Shown in pieces: positions 56,022 through 64,000 of a DNA stretch of 64,000 bases. The translations under genes and the position numbers were made by a program. Every line of letters begins with the position of its first letter. The first letter of the stretch is position 1. The notes below the pieces were generated by a model, which had not been told where the DNA came from, did no database searches, and was given only the letters and a program-made list of their open reading frames with translations. The stretch lies in the NCBI RefSeq assembly GCF_040409805.1, contig NZ_CP099572.1, positions 1,674,001 to 1,738,000 of the forward strand. The letters are read 5' to 3'. Source of the DNA: Polynucleobacter sp. MWH-UH23A. Lineage in GTDB: Bacteria > Pseudomonadota > Gammaproteobacteria > Burkholderiales > Burkholderiaceae.

Positions 56022-56906
56022 ATGCCCTTAACTACCAAAGCGGTCACTAAAGCGGTTTTCCCAGTTGCGGGTTTAGGCACGCGCTTTTTGCCAGCAACTA
56101 AAGCCAGCCCTAAAGAAATGCTCAATGTGGTTGATAAACCACTTATTCAGTATGCGGTTGAAGAAGCGATTGCAGCTGGCATTACTGAAATGATCTTTGT
56201 GACTGGACGCAGCAAACGCGCGATTGAAGATCACTTTGATAAAGCATATGAGCTAGAAGCAGAACTTGAAGCAAAGAACAAACAAGCGCTTCTCGAAATC
56301 GTGCGAAGCGTAAAACCCAGTCACGTTGATTGCGTCTATGTCCGTCAACCAGAAGCACTTGGTCTTGGTCATGCAGTCCTATGTGCAGAAAAGCTGGTGC
56401 GTGACGAACCATTTGCAGTAATCCTGGCAGATGATTTGTTAGACGGTAATCCACCCGTTCTCAAACAAATGCTCAAAGTATATGAAGAGCAAAATGGCTC
56501 AGTACTGGCAGTTGAAAAAATTGATCCCGCCAAAAGCAGCTCCTACGGTATTGTTGCTGGGACTGAAGTAAGCAAGGGCATTCATCGCTTAAACGGCATT
56601 GTGGAAAAACCCCAACCCAAGGATGCACCATCAAACCTAGCTGTTGTGGGTCGCTATGTTTTGTCATCCGACATCTTTAAACATATTCGCAACCTCAAGC
56701 CAGGAGCGGGTGGCGAAATTCAGTTAACTGATGCAATTGCCTCGCTTCTAAAAGAAGATCCTGTATTTGCCTATGAATACGATGGCGTTCGTTATGACTG
56801 CGGTAGCAAACTTGGTTATCTCAAAGCTTCGGTGGAATTTGCATTGCGTCACCCCGAAGTATCAAAAGATTTTGCAGCCTACCTAAAGGGTCGCTCATTG
56901 ACGTAA
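56022..56906 (+). CDS. galU: UTP-glucose-1-phosphate uridylyltransferase
   Basis: Makes UDP-glucose, precursor of surface polysaccharides and glycosyl donors. The 294 residues hold the nucleotidyltransferase motif ([20 protein letters not shown]), [27 protein letters not shown] and the [20 protein letters not shown] segment of GalU. It follows valS by 14 bp and ends before a strong terminator. Confidence 0.96.
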   Translation: MPLTTKAVTKAVFPVAGLGTRFLPATKASPKEMLNVVDKPLIQYAVEEAIAAGITEMIFVTGRSKRAIEDHFDKAYELEAELEAKNKQALLEIVRSVKPSHVDCVYVRQPEALGLGHAVLCAEKLVRDEPFAVILADDLLDGNPPVLKQMLKVYEEQNGSVLAVEKIDPAKSSSYGIVAGTEVSKGIHRLNGIVEKPQPKDAPSNLAVVGRYVLSSDIFKHIRNLKPGAGGEIQLTDAIASLLKEDPVFAYEYDGVRYDCGSKLGYLKASVEFALRHPEVSKDFAAYLKGRSLT

Positions 56907-56952
56907 TTTTCTTTACTTAATTTACTTCACCTAAGTTGCTGGTGACATCAAC

Positions 56953-56986
56953 AAAAAAGGCAGGTAATTCCTGCCTTTTTTATTTT
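56953..56986. terminator. Bidirectional terminator between galU and the tusA-like gene
   Basis: A perfect stem of 12 bp (arm AAAAAAGGCAGG, 5-nt loop, arm CCTGCCTTTTTT) lies 47 nt after the galU stop. Flanking A- and T-runs let it work for both convergent transcripts. Confidence 0.85.
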
Positions 56987-57028
56987 CATCAGCTCTAACT
57001 CAACCGTTTGTTTGTTCCCACTATTGAC

Positions 57029-57274
57029 TTATCTTCTCTTTAGAAAGAAAACCAATACATCTCCCTCAGTAGTGCTGGCAATTAACTCATTACCGGTTTG
57101 TTTAGCAAAAGCAGGAAAATCCCTAGCCGCCCCAGAGTCAGTGGCCTTGATCTTGAGCACCTCACCAGATTGCATGGTGGCCAAAGCTTTCTTGGTGCGC
57201 AAAATAGGTAATGGACAATTCATGCCGATGGCATCTACCTCGGCATTGAATGCGATATTACTGATGTCACTCAT
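57029..57274 (-). CDS. TusA-family sulfurtransferase
   Basis: An 81-residue SirA/TusA-like protein carrying sulfur on the conserved cysteine C20 in [15 protein letters not shown] (CPxP motif). TusA relays sulfur for tRNA thiolation and molybdenum cofactor routes; a paralogue is also possible. The start ATG 57274 overlaps the alaS stop as ATGA, so it is coupled to alaS; longer in-frame starts would lie deep in alaS. Confidence 0.88.
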   Translation of the reverse strand: MSDISNIAFNAEVDAIGMNCPLPILRTKKALATMQSGEVLKIKATDSGAARDFPAFAKQTGNELIASTTEGDVLVFFLKRR

Positions 57275-59895
57275 TTGCTTGCCACCCAATCCTTCACGCC
57301 AGCAAGGGCCGCATTGAGCTTGCTAGGATCGTTACCGCCCGCCATGGCCATTTCTGGTTTACCACCACCTTTGCCGCCTACCTGCTGAGCGACAAAATTC
57401 ACAAGGTCACCGGCCTTCAGTTTAGATATTGAATCTGCGGTAACACCCGCAACCAAACTCACCTTGTCACCCTGAACCGACGCCAAAACAATGGCTGCTG
57501 ATTTGAGTTTTACCTTAAGCGCATCCATAGTCTCGCGCAATACTCCTGCGTCTGCACCGTCCAAACGCGCTGCGAGCACTTTGATGCCATTGACATCAGT
57601 TGCTTGGCCAGCCAACTCATCGCCCTGACTAGCCGCCAATTTGGAATTGGCTTTCTCTAACTCGCGCTCAGCTTGACGCAAACTCTCTTGAAGTTGTGCG
57701 ACACGATTTACCAAATCACCAGGGTGGGTTTTCAAGATAGCGGCAACTTCATTGACCTTATCTTCAAGACCTTGCAAGAAATGAAGGGCTTGATTACCGG
57801 TAACTGCTTCAACACGACGTATACCAGCAGCAACACCGCCTTCAGAAACGATCTTAAGGCTACCAATGTCGCCAGTGCGAGATACGTGAGTGCCTCCACA
57901 CAATTCTTTTGAGCTACCGATTTCTAGTACTCGCACTTCATCTCCATACTTTTCGCCAAAAAGCATCATGGCGCCAGTCTTCTGGGCATCTTCCAGAGAC
58001 ATTACCCTCCCAGAGGTGGCGGTATTGGCCAAAATCTCGGCATTCACAATATCTTCAATGCGACGAATTTGTTCTGTTGTGATTGGGGCGTTATGGGTAA
58101 AGTCAAAACGTGTTTTAGTCGCATCAACTAAAGAGCCTTTTTGCTGCACATGATCACCCAAAACTTCTCGCAAAGCTTTATGCAAGATATGGGTTGCGCT
58201 ATGGTTACGCATGGTATCTGTTCTTTGCTGAACGTCCACTAATGCGTTTAAGGTATCGCCGACTTTGATCTCGCCTTCGAGTAATTCACCTTGATGCCCA
58301 AATACATCCGCCTGAATCTTGAAGGTATCCTCAACAGCGAAACGAAGTGACTCATTACGCAACTCACCACGATCACCAACCTGACCGCCAGATTCTGCAT
58401 AGAACGGGGTGTGGTCTAAAACAACTACCGCAGCATCTCCAGCCTTGACCGAAGCCACCTCAGAACCATCTACATATAAGGCAGTGACCTTAGCACCTTC
58501 ATGTTTGAGAGTATCGTAACCATGGAACTGGGTTGGCTGACCCTTGTACTCCAGGCCCTGAGCAACCTTGAACTTGCCTGCTGCTCTAGCCTGATCGCGC
58601 TGCTTTTGCATCGCCACTTCAAAGCCTTCAGCATCGACCGTAACACCACGCTCACGACAAACGTCTGCCGTTAAATCCAATGGGAAACCAAATGTATCAT
58701 GCAAGCGGAATGCAGTTTCACCATCAACTACTTTAGCGCCACCAGCTAATGCGCCATCCAAGATTTCCATACCATTTGCAATAGTCTGGAAAAAACGCTC
58801 TTCCTCTTGCTTTAAAACTTCACTGACTTTATCTTGTGCAGCACGTAACTCTGGATAGGCATCACCCATTTCTTGCACAAGCGCAGGTACGAGTTGATAG
58901 AAAAATGGTTTGCGCGCACCCAATTTATAACCGTGACGAATCGCACGACGTGCAATACGACGCAAAACATAACCACGCCCAGAATTACTCGGAATAACAC
59001 CATCTACTACGATGAAACTGCAAGCACGAATATGATCTGCGATCACCTTTAAAGAAGGTGAGGCGGCGTCACAATTACCACCACCAGCCGCATCCACAGC
59101 ATCTTTGGAAGCCTTGAGGAGATTGACGAAGAGGTCGATTTCATAATTGGAGTGAACATGCTGCAATACCGCTGCTATGCGCTCTAAACCCATGCCCGTA
59201 TCAACGCTAGGCTTTGGTAGTGGATGCATCACACCCGCTTCATCACGATTGAACTGCATGAAGACGTTATTCCAAATTTCGATGAAACGATCGCCATCTT
59301 CCTCAGCGCTACCAGGAGGCCCGCCCGGAATATGCTCGCCGTGATCATAGAAAATTTCAGTACAAGGTCCGCATGGGCCTGTGTCACCCATCATCCAGAA
59401 ATTATCTGAAGCGTAGCGCGCGCCTTTATTGTCACCTATGCGAATAATGCGATCTGCTGGCACGCCAATTTGATCTTTCCAAATTGCATATGCCTCATCA
59501 TCCTCGGCATACACCGTGACTAATAACTTTTCTTTTGGCAACTTAAATACTTGGGTTAGTAAATCCCAAGCAAACTGAATCGCATCTTTCTTAAAATAAT
59601 CTCCGAAAGAAAAATTACCCAACATCTCAAAAAAGGTGTGGTGACGCGCGGTGTAGCCCACATTGTCCAAGTCATTGTGTTTGCCACCAGCTCGAATGCA
59701 TTTTTGGGCGGTAGTTGCTCGGGTATAGGGGCGCTTATCAAAACCTAAAAATACGTCCTTAAATTGGTTCATCCCCGCATTGGTAAAGAGCAGGGTTGGG
59801 TCATCGCCCGGAACTACCGGGCTTGACGGGACGATTTGGTGGCCTTTTTGAGCAAAGAAATCCAGGTAAGCCTGGCGAATTTGGGAGACTTTCAT
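57271..59895 (-). CDS. alaS: Alanyl-tRNA synthetase
   Basis: Class II synthetase for tRNA-Ala. The 874 residues contain the catalytic start ([33 protein letters not shown]), the editing-domain zinc motif with [11 protein letters not shown] and [13 protein letters not shown], and the C-terminal C-Ala domain ([18 protein letters not shown]). It is divergent from tctB (125 bp) and coupled to the tusA-like gene by ATGA. Confidence 0.97.
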   Translation of the reverse strand: MKVSQIRQAYLDFFAQKGHQIVPSSPVVPGDDPTLLFTNAGMNQFKDVFLGFDKRPYTRATTAQKCIRAGGKHNDLDNVGYTARHHTFFEMLGNFSFGDYFKKDAIQFAWDLLTQVFKLPKEKLLVTVYAEDDEAYAIWKDQIGVPADRIIRIGDNKGARYASDNFWMMGDTGPCGPCTEIFYDHGEHIPGGPPGSAEEDGDRFIEIWNNVFMQFNRDEAGVMHPLPKPSVDTGMGLERIAAVLQHVHSNYEIDLFVNLLKASKDAVDAAGGGNCDAASPSLKVIADHIRACSFIVVDGVIPSNSGRGYVLRRIARRAIRHGYKLGARKPFFYQLVPALVQEMGDAYPELRAAQDKVSEVLKQEEERFFQTIANGMEILDGALAGGAKVVDGETAFRLHDTFGFPLDLTADVCRERGVTVDAEGFEVAMQKQRDQARAAGKFKVAQGLEYKGQPTQFHGYDTLKHEGAKVTALYVDGSEVASVKAGDAAVVVLDHTPFYAESGGQVGDRGELRNESLRFAVEDTFKIQADVFGHQGELLEGEIKVGDTLNALVDVQQRTDTMRNHSATHILHKALREVLGDHVQQKGSLVDATKTRFDFTHNAPITTEQIRRIEDIVNAEILANTATSGRVMSLEDAQKTGAMMLFGEKYGDEVRVLEIGSSKELCGGTHVSRTGDIGSLKIVSEGGVAAGIRRVEAVTGNQALHFLQGLEDKVNEVAAILKTHPGDLVNRVAQLQESLRQAERELEKANSKLAASQGDELAGQATDVNGIKVLAARLDGADAGVLRETMDALKVKLKSAAIVLASVQGDKVSLVAGVTADSISKLKAGDLVNFVAQQVGGKGGGKPEMAMAGGNDPSKLNAALAGVKDWVASK

Positions 59896-60020
59896 AGCCT
59901 TAATTATGGCATTCGCACCCGTCTAGGGCAAACCCTAGACAAGGTACCCCCCTCGTGGCTTACAATCGCTCAACATCAATAAATAATCGGCTTCTATGTC
60001 CGATATAAAAGGAGCGCAAC

Positions 60021-60482
60021 TTGAAAATTCGCAATCAACGGGATTTTGGGGCTGGGATCATGTATATGGTCATTGGTCTCTTCTTCACTATCGTGGCCAC
60101 GAACTACCCTATGGGAACAGCCGCAAAAATGGGTCCTGGGTATTTTCCATTTTATTTAGGCATCTTAATGTTTTTGCTTGGACTAGTGGTGTCAGTTAAG
60201 TCCGTTGGCGCTAAAGCAGCAATTGAGTCTATCCCTAAATTCAACTGGAAAGTCATGGCGCAAATTACCGGCGCCGTAGTCTTGTATGGATTGCTCCTGC
60301 CAAGAATGGGATTTTTGGTAGCAGTGGTTGTTTTGGTATTTGTCTCAGCCAGTGCAAGTAAAGAATTTACCTGGAAGGGTACTGCGATCAATGCAGCATT
60401 CTTGGTCACCTTTACTTATTCAGTATTTGTTGTGGGACTAAAACTGCAGTTCCCACTACTACCTGTATTCCTACAACAATAA
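60021..60482 (+). CDS. tctB: TctB-family transporter small membrane subunit
   Basis: Small membrane component of tripartite tricarboxylate transporters. The 153-residue product has four transmembrane helices: GAGIMYMVIGLFFTIVATNY, FPFYLGILMFLLGLVV, then GAVVLYGLLLPRMGFLVAVV and a final segment. AAGGAG, 6 nt before the codon, marks a TTG start at 60021; no ATG in frame fits the family start. tctA begins 18 bp downstream. Confidence 0.88.
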   Translation: MKIRNQRDFGAGIMYMVIGLFFTIVATNYPMGTAAKMGPGYFPFYLGILMFLLGLVVSVKSVGAKAAIESIPKFNWKVMAQITGAVVLYGLLLPRMGFLVAVVVLVFVSASASKEFTWKGTAINAAFLVTFTYSVFVVGLKLQFPLLPVFLQQ

Positions 60483-60500
60483 CGAACCGGGACTCTAAAA

Positions 60501-62003
60501 ATGGATTTATTTGCTAACTTAGCTCTCGGTTTTGATACCGCGTTTACCTTACAAAATCTCTTGTACTGCCTTATCGGTTGCATCTTGGGAACCTTGATTG
60601 GGGTTTTACCCGGTCTTGGCCCCATCGCAACAATTGCAATGTTGTTGCCCGCCACTTATGCACTTCCCCCTGTAGCAGCATTAATCATGTTGGCTGGCAT
60701 CTACTATGGCTCACAGTACGGCGGATCCACAACAGCGATTTTGCTCAACATCCCAGGAGAAACGTCATCGGTGGTGACGGCGATCGACGGCTATCAAATG
60801 GCACGTAATGGTCGAGCTGGTGTTGCTTTGTTTACTGCTGGCATGGGTTCATTCTTCGCAGGTTGCGTTGCAACTCTCGTGTTAGCTGCTTTTGCTGCGC
60901 CCCTCTCACAACTCGCGTTTAAGTTTGGTCCTGCAGAATACTTCTCGCTCATGATCCTTGGCTTGATCGGAGCAGTAGTGTTGGCTTCGGGTTCACTCAT
61001 TAAAGCGATTGGCATGATCATCCTCGGCTTGCTGATGGGCCTCATCGGCACGGACGTTAACTCTGGAGTATCACGCTATGCGTTTGACATTCCAGAATTA
61101 AGTGACGGAATTGGTTTCGTGGCAGTTGCAATGGGTGTATTCGGCTTTGCGGAAATCATGGGTAACCTTGAAAAGCAAGGTGAAGATGAAGGCTTCCTTA
61201 ACAAGCTCACCAGCATGGTTCCAACTAAGAACGATGTCAAACGTATGATTCCATCCGTTTTACGCGGCACAACCATCGGCTCCATCTTGGGTATCCTTCC
61301 CGGTGGTGGCGCAGCTTTAGCAGCCTTTGGCGCTTATTCAGTGGAAAAGAAATCATCCAAACATTCGCATGAGTTTGGTAAAGGTGCTATTGAGGGTGTT
61401 GCAGGTCCTGAAGCTGCCAATAATGCAGCCGCACAGACATCATTTATTCCATTGCTTACCTTGGGTATCCCACCTAATGCTGTGATGGCATTGATGGTTG
61501 GCGCGATGACCATTCATAACATTCAACCTGGTCCACAAGTGATGACGAGCAACCCCGCTTTGTTCTGGGGTCTGATCGCCTCGATGTGGATCGGCAACGT
61601 GATGTTGATTCTCCTGAACTTGCCACTCATTGGAATTTGGGTAAAGCTCTTGAAGATTCCATATCGCTTCCTCTACCCAGCGATTTTGGTGTTCTGCTGT
61701 ATCGGTGTGTACACCGTGAATAACACTGTATTTGACGTGTACGTAACTGCAGGCTTTGGCTTGATTGGCTACCTTTTCTTCAAATTAGGTTGCGAACCAC
61801 CTCCATTGCTCTTGGGCTTCGTGCTTGGACCGATGATGGAAGAGAACTTCCGCCGCGCATTATTGCTTTCTCGTGGCGACTTCTCTACCTTTGTTACGCG
61901 CCCACTGTCGCTTGGATTACTGATCGCAGCAGCTTTGCTGGTGGTGATCGTAGCCTTGCCAGCAGTGAAAAAGACTCGCGAAGAGGCCTTCGTCGAAGAC
62001 TGA
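60501..62003 (+). CDS. tctA: TctA-family transporter large membrane subunit
   Basis: A 500-residue protein with about 11 to 12 transmembrane helices and the TctA signature ([76 protein letters not shown]). It is the substrate-translocating subunit, with TctB and a periplasmic TctC-type receptor; TctC is not here. Likely substrates are di- or tricarboxylates, but orphan systems vary. A terminator follows. Confidence 0.94.
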   Translation: MDLFANLALGFDTAFTLQNLLYCLIGCILGTLIGVLPGLGPIATIAMLLPATYALPPVAALIMLAGIYYGSQYGGSTTAILLNIPGETSSVVTAIDGYQMARNGRAGVALFTAGMGSFFAGCVATLVLAAFAAPLSQLAFKFGPAEYFSLMILGLIGAVVLASGSLIKAIGMIILGLLMGLIGTDVNSGVSRYAFDIPELSDGIGFVAVAMGVFGFAEIMGNLEKQGEDEGFLNKLTSMVPTKNDVKRMIPSVLRGTTIGSILGILPGGGAALAAFGAYSVEKKSSKHSHEFGKGAIEGVAGPEAANNAAAQTSFIPLLTLGIPPNAVMALMVGAMTIHNIQPGPQVMTSNPALFWGLIASMWIGNVMLILLNLPLIGIWVKLLKIPYRFLYPAILVFCCIGVYTVNNTVFDVYVTAGFGLIGYLFFKLGCEPPPLLLGFVLGPMMEENFRRALLLSRGDFSTFVTRPLSLGLLIAAALLVVIVALPAVKKTREEAFVED

Positions 62004-62026
62004 TTGTCTGAGATCTCACAGAAACG

Positions 62027-62056
62027 AGCCCGCAGCAGTTTGCGGGCTTTTTCTTT
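62027..62056 (+). terminator. Rho-independent terminator of tctBA
   Basis: AGCCCGCA (62027-62034) and TGCGGGCT (62041-62048) form an 8-bp stem with a 6-nt loop, followed by a T-run, 24 nt after the tctA stop. Confidence 0.85.
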
Positions 62057-62087
62057 ATAGGTCGGGGGTTTTCTCTACAATGTGACT

Positions 62088-63860
62088 ATGTCCCAAGATA
62101 GCAAACCCTCTAAAGCTGGCGCTGGCGCAATCGCCGAACCATCCAACTTCTTACGTCAGATCATTGATCAAGATTTGGCGAGTGGTGCATATTCACAGCG
62201 CACTAATTTAGCTGGCGAGCCGATTCCTTCCGTCATCACCCGCTTTCCTCCAGAGCCAAATGGCTATTTACATATTGGCCACGCTAAAAGTATTTGCTTG
62301 AACTTTGGTTTAGCAGCTGACTACAACCAGCAAGCAGGTGGTGCACGTTGCAATATGCGTCTAGATGACACCAATCCTGTCAAAGAGGATGTTGAGTACG
62401 CCGACAGTATTTTGGATGCGGTGAAGTGGCTAGGCTTTGATTGGGGCAATCATCTTTATCACGCCAGTGATTACTTTGATCGCCTCTATGAGTTTGCAGA
62501 AATCCTGATTCAAAATGGCAAAGCGTATGTTGATAGCCAAAGTGCCGATGATATTCACACTAATCGCGGGAACTTCGGCCAAGCAGGAAAAAACAGTCCA
62601 TATCGCGACCGTAGCCCAGAAGAAAATCTCACCCTCTTCCGAGAAATGCGCGATGGCAAATACAAAGATGGCGAACATGTTCTGCGCTTGAAGATTGATA
62701 TGGCGCACCCCAACATTGTGATGCGCGACCCTGTGGTTTACCGCATCCGCCATACCGATCATCACCGCACTGGCAGCAAATGGTGTATCTACCCTTTATA
62801 TGACTTCACCCACTGCATCTCTGATGCGCTAGAAAATGTTTCTCACTCCATTTGCACCTTAGAGTTTGAAAATAATCGCCCACTCTATGACTGGATCGTA
62901 AATTCTCTAAAAGAATTAGGCGTATTTAAAGACCCCGTACCGCACCAGTACGAGTTTGCTCGCCTCAATCTCACCTACACCATTACAAGTAAACGCAAGT
63001 TATTGCAACTCGTTGAAGAAAAGCATGTTGATGGCTGGGATGATCCTCGTATGCCAACGATTGTTGGCATACGTCGTCGTGGCTACACGCCGGAGAGTAT
63101 TCGTTTGTTCTGTGAACGTATTGGCGTATCCAAAGCAGATAGTTGGATTGATATGAACACCTTAGATCAAGCGTTGCGCGATGATCTAGAAGTCAGAGCC
63201 CCTCGAGCAACTGCAGTTCTCAAGCCACTGAAGTTGGTAGTAGAAAATTTTGATGCAAATGTTAAAGAGCCATGCTCTGCTCCACGTCATCCTCAACATC
63301 CAGAGTGGGGTAATCGCGAGTTTCATTTCACACGCGAGCTATGGATTGAAGCAGATGATTTCATGAAAGAACCTATTAAAGGCTTCTTCAGACTCTACCC
63401 ACCCATCGGTGATCAGCCTGGTAGTCGAGTGCGCCTGCGTCATGGCTTTGTAGTTGAGTGCACCGGCTATGAGACCGATGACCAGGGCAATGTCATTCAG
63501 GTCAATGTCACGCACTTCCCAGATAGCAAGAGTGGCACACCAGGATCAAATAATTACAAGGTGAAGGGTAATATCCACTGGATTAGCTCTGCAGAAGCCA
63601 TTCCAGCAGAGGTTCGCCTCTACGATCATCTCTTCACAGACCCTCACCCCGATAGCGGTGATAAGAATTTCCTAGATGCCATTAATCCAAACTCTAAAGA
63701 AACTATTACCGCTTATTTAGAGCCCTGCATGAAAGATGTTCAAGCAGAAGATCGCTTTCAGTTTGAGCGTCATGGTTACTTTATTGCTGATAAAGCAGAT
63801 TCCAAACCAGGCAAGCTAGTATTCAACCGTACGGTTGGCCTCAAGGATTCTTGGAAATAG
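62088..63860 (+). CDS. glnS: Glutaminyl-tRNA synthetase
   Basis: Class I synthetase that charges tRNA-Gln directly. From ATG 62088 it has 590 residues: HIGH motif in RFPPEPNGYLHIGHAKS, RMDDT-like RLDDTNP, DWIVNSLKEL and the KMSKS-type loop reduced to TSKRKL, which is normal for this enzyme; a C-terminal beta-barrel anticodon-binding domain follows. The frame extends to a GTG at 62082. The convergent gene at the window end overlaps its 3' end by 20 nt. Confidence 0.97.
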   Translation: MSQDSKPSKAGAGAIAEPSNFLRQIIDQDLASGAYSQRTNLAGEPIPSVITRFPPEPNGYLHIGHAKSICLNFGLAADYNQQAGGARCNMRLDDTNPVKEDVEYADSILDAVKWLGFDWGNHLYHASDYFDRLYEFAEILIQNGKAYVDSQSADDIHTNRGNFGQAGKNSPYRDRSPEENLTLFREMRDGKYKDGEHVLRLKIDMAHPNIVMRDPVVYRIRHTDHHRTGSKWCIYPLYDFTHCISDALENVSHSICTLEFENNRPLYDWIVNSLKELGVFKDPVPHQYEFARLNLTYTITSKRKLLQLVEEKHVDGWDDPRMPTIVGIRRRGYTPESIRLFCERIGVSKADSWIDMNTLDQALRDDLEVRAPRATAVLKPLKLVVENFDANVKEPCSAPRHPQHPEWGNREFHFTRELWIEADDFMKEPIKGFFRLYPPIGDQPGSRVRLRHGFVVECTGYETDDQGNVIQVNVTHFPDSKSGTPGSNNYKVKGNIHWISSAEAIPAEVRLYDHLFTDPHPDSGDKNFLDAINPNSKETITAYLEPCMKDVQAEDRFQFERHGYFIADKADSKPGKLVFNRTVGLKDSWK

Positions 63861-64000
63861 TCTTTAGAAAATCCGCAACGCTTGGATAACGTAGCGGTCT
63901 TTTTAATTCCGATAAGCGTGTATTCGTCACGCGCCTCGATTCGCGCATAAACGACCACAGCATCGGGCTGACAATTGCTTGTAATTGTTTCGCAGGCATT
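63841..64000 (-). CDS. C-terminal end of an SDR (YeeZ/epimerase-like) protein (partial)
   Basis: A frame on the minus strand enters from the right edge and ends at a TGA at 63841-63843. The visible 52 residues include FMRESRRVTNTRLSELKRPL and RYPSVADFL, which match the C-terminus of extended SDR proteins of the YeeZ type (motif SRRVxN-x-R, then LRYP). An ATG at 63999 is in frame but is probably internal. The 3' end overlaps glnS by 20 nt. A competing frame (63776 to the edge) overlaps more of glnS and is less family-like. Confidence 0.55.
   Translation of the reverse strand, partial: MPAKQLQAIVSPMLWSFMRESRRVTNTRLSELKRPLRYPSVADFLKTISKNP

Noticed and set aside
63776..64000. Second minus-strand frame at the right edge
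   Set aside because: It overlaps glnS by about 85 nt, whereas the neighbouring frame matches the SDR C-terminus with only 20 nt overlap.

Overview
The window looks like chromosome of a Burkholderiaceae betaproteobacterium, most likely Polynucleobacter or a close relative. This rests on the order xseB-ispA-dxs-folE2, the block tsaD/rpsU-yqeY-dnaG-rpoD, a DUF2782 gene followed by thrB and a BPSS1780-type membrane protein, a tctBA pair, and a base composition that looks moderate by eye. I ran no species-level comparison.

Positions 1 to about 30.3 kb are accessory in character: motility, surface and cell-shape genes. On the minus strand, a protein joining an exostosin-like glycosyltransferase to a radical SAM domain (cut by the window edge) follows a TPR-glycosyltransferase gene. 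Both diverge from a long flagellin gene, so flagellin or surface glycosylation is a natural hypothesis. A plus-strand set flhA-flhF-flhG-like-fliA follows. A long minus-strand operon then runs from about 21.2 kb to 12.4 kb: exported protein, PilZ/YcgR-like brake, two unrecognised membrane proteins (one with a PDZ domain), CheW-like, receptor-like and CheA-like proteins, flgA, flgM and a flgN-like gene. The sensory proteins lack the usual kinase and receptor-tip signatures; this module is the best candidate for an undescribed system in the window.

From 21.8 to 30 kb lie rpoN, a GGDEF diguanylate cyclase with two small envelope proteins, three bactofilin genes, a RodZ-like protein, a short membrane coiled-coil protein and several unrecognised genes. 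This suggests a polymer or cell-envelope scaffold next to the motility genes. The region ends at a tRNA gene with anticodon CAU, whose 3' end points into it.

From 30.4 kb onward the content is mainly housekeeping: a vapBC-type toxin-antitoxin pair with a clear palindromic operator, rpoD with a histone-H1-like N-terminal tail, dnaG, yqeY, rpsU, tsaD, folE2, dxs, ispA, xseB, a Rieske oxygenase, sseA, a ZIP metal transporter, a dienelactone hydrolase, polA, thrB, uvrD, valS, galU, a tusA-like gene, alaS, tctBA, glnS and the end of a convergent SDR gene. I saw no insertion sequence, CRISPR array, prophage or rRNA gene.
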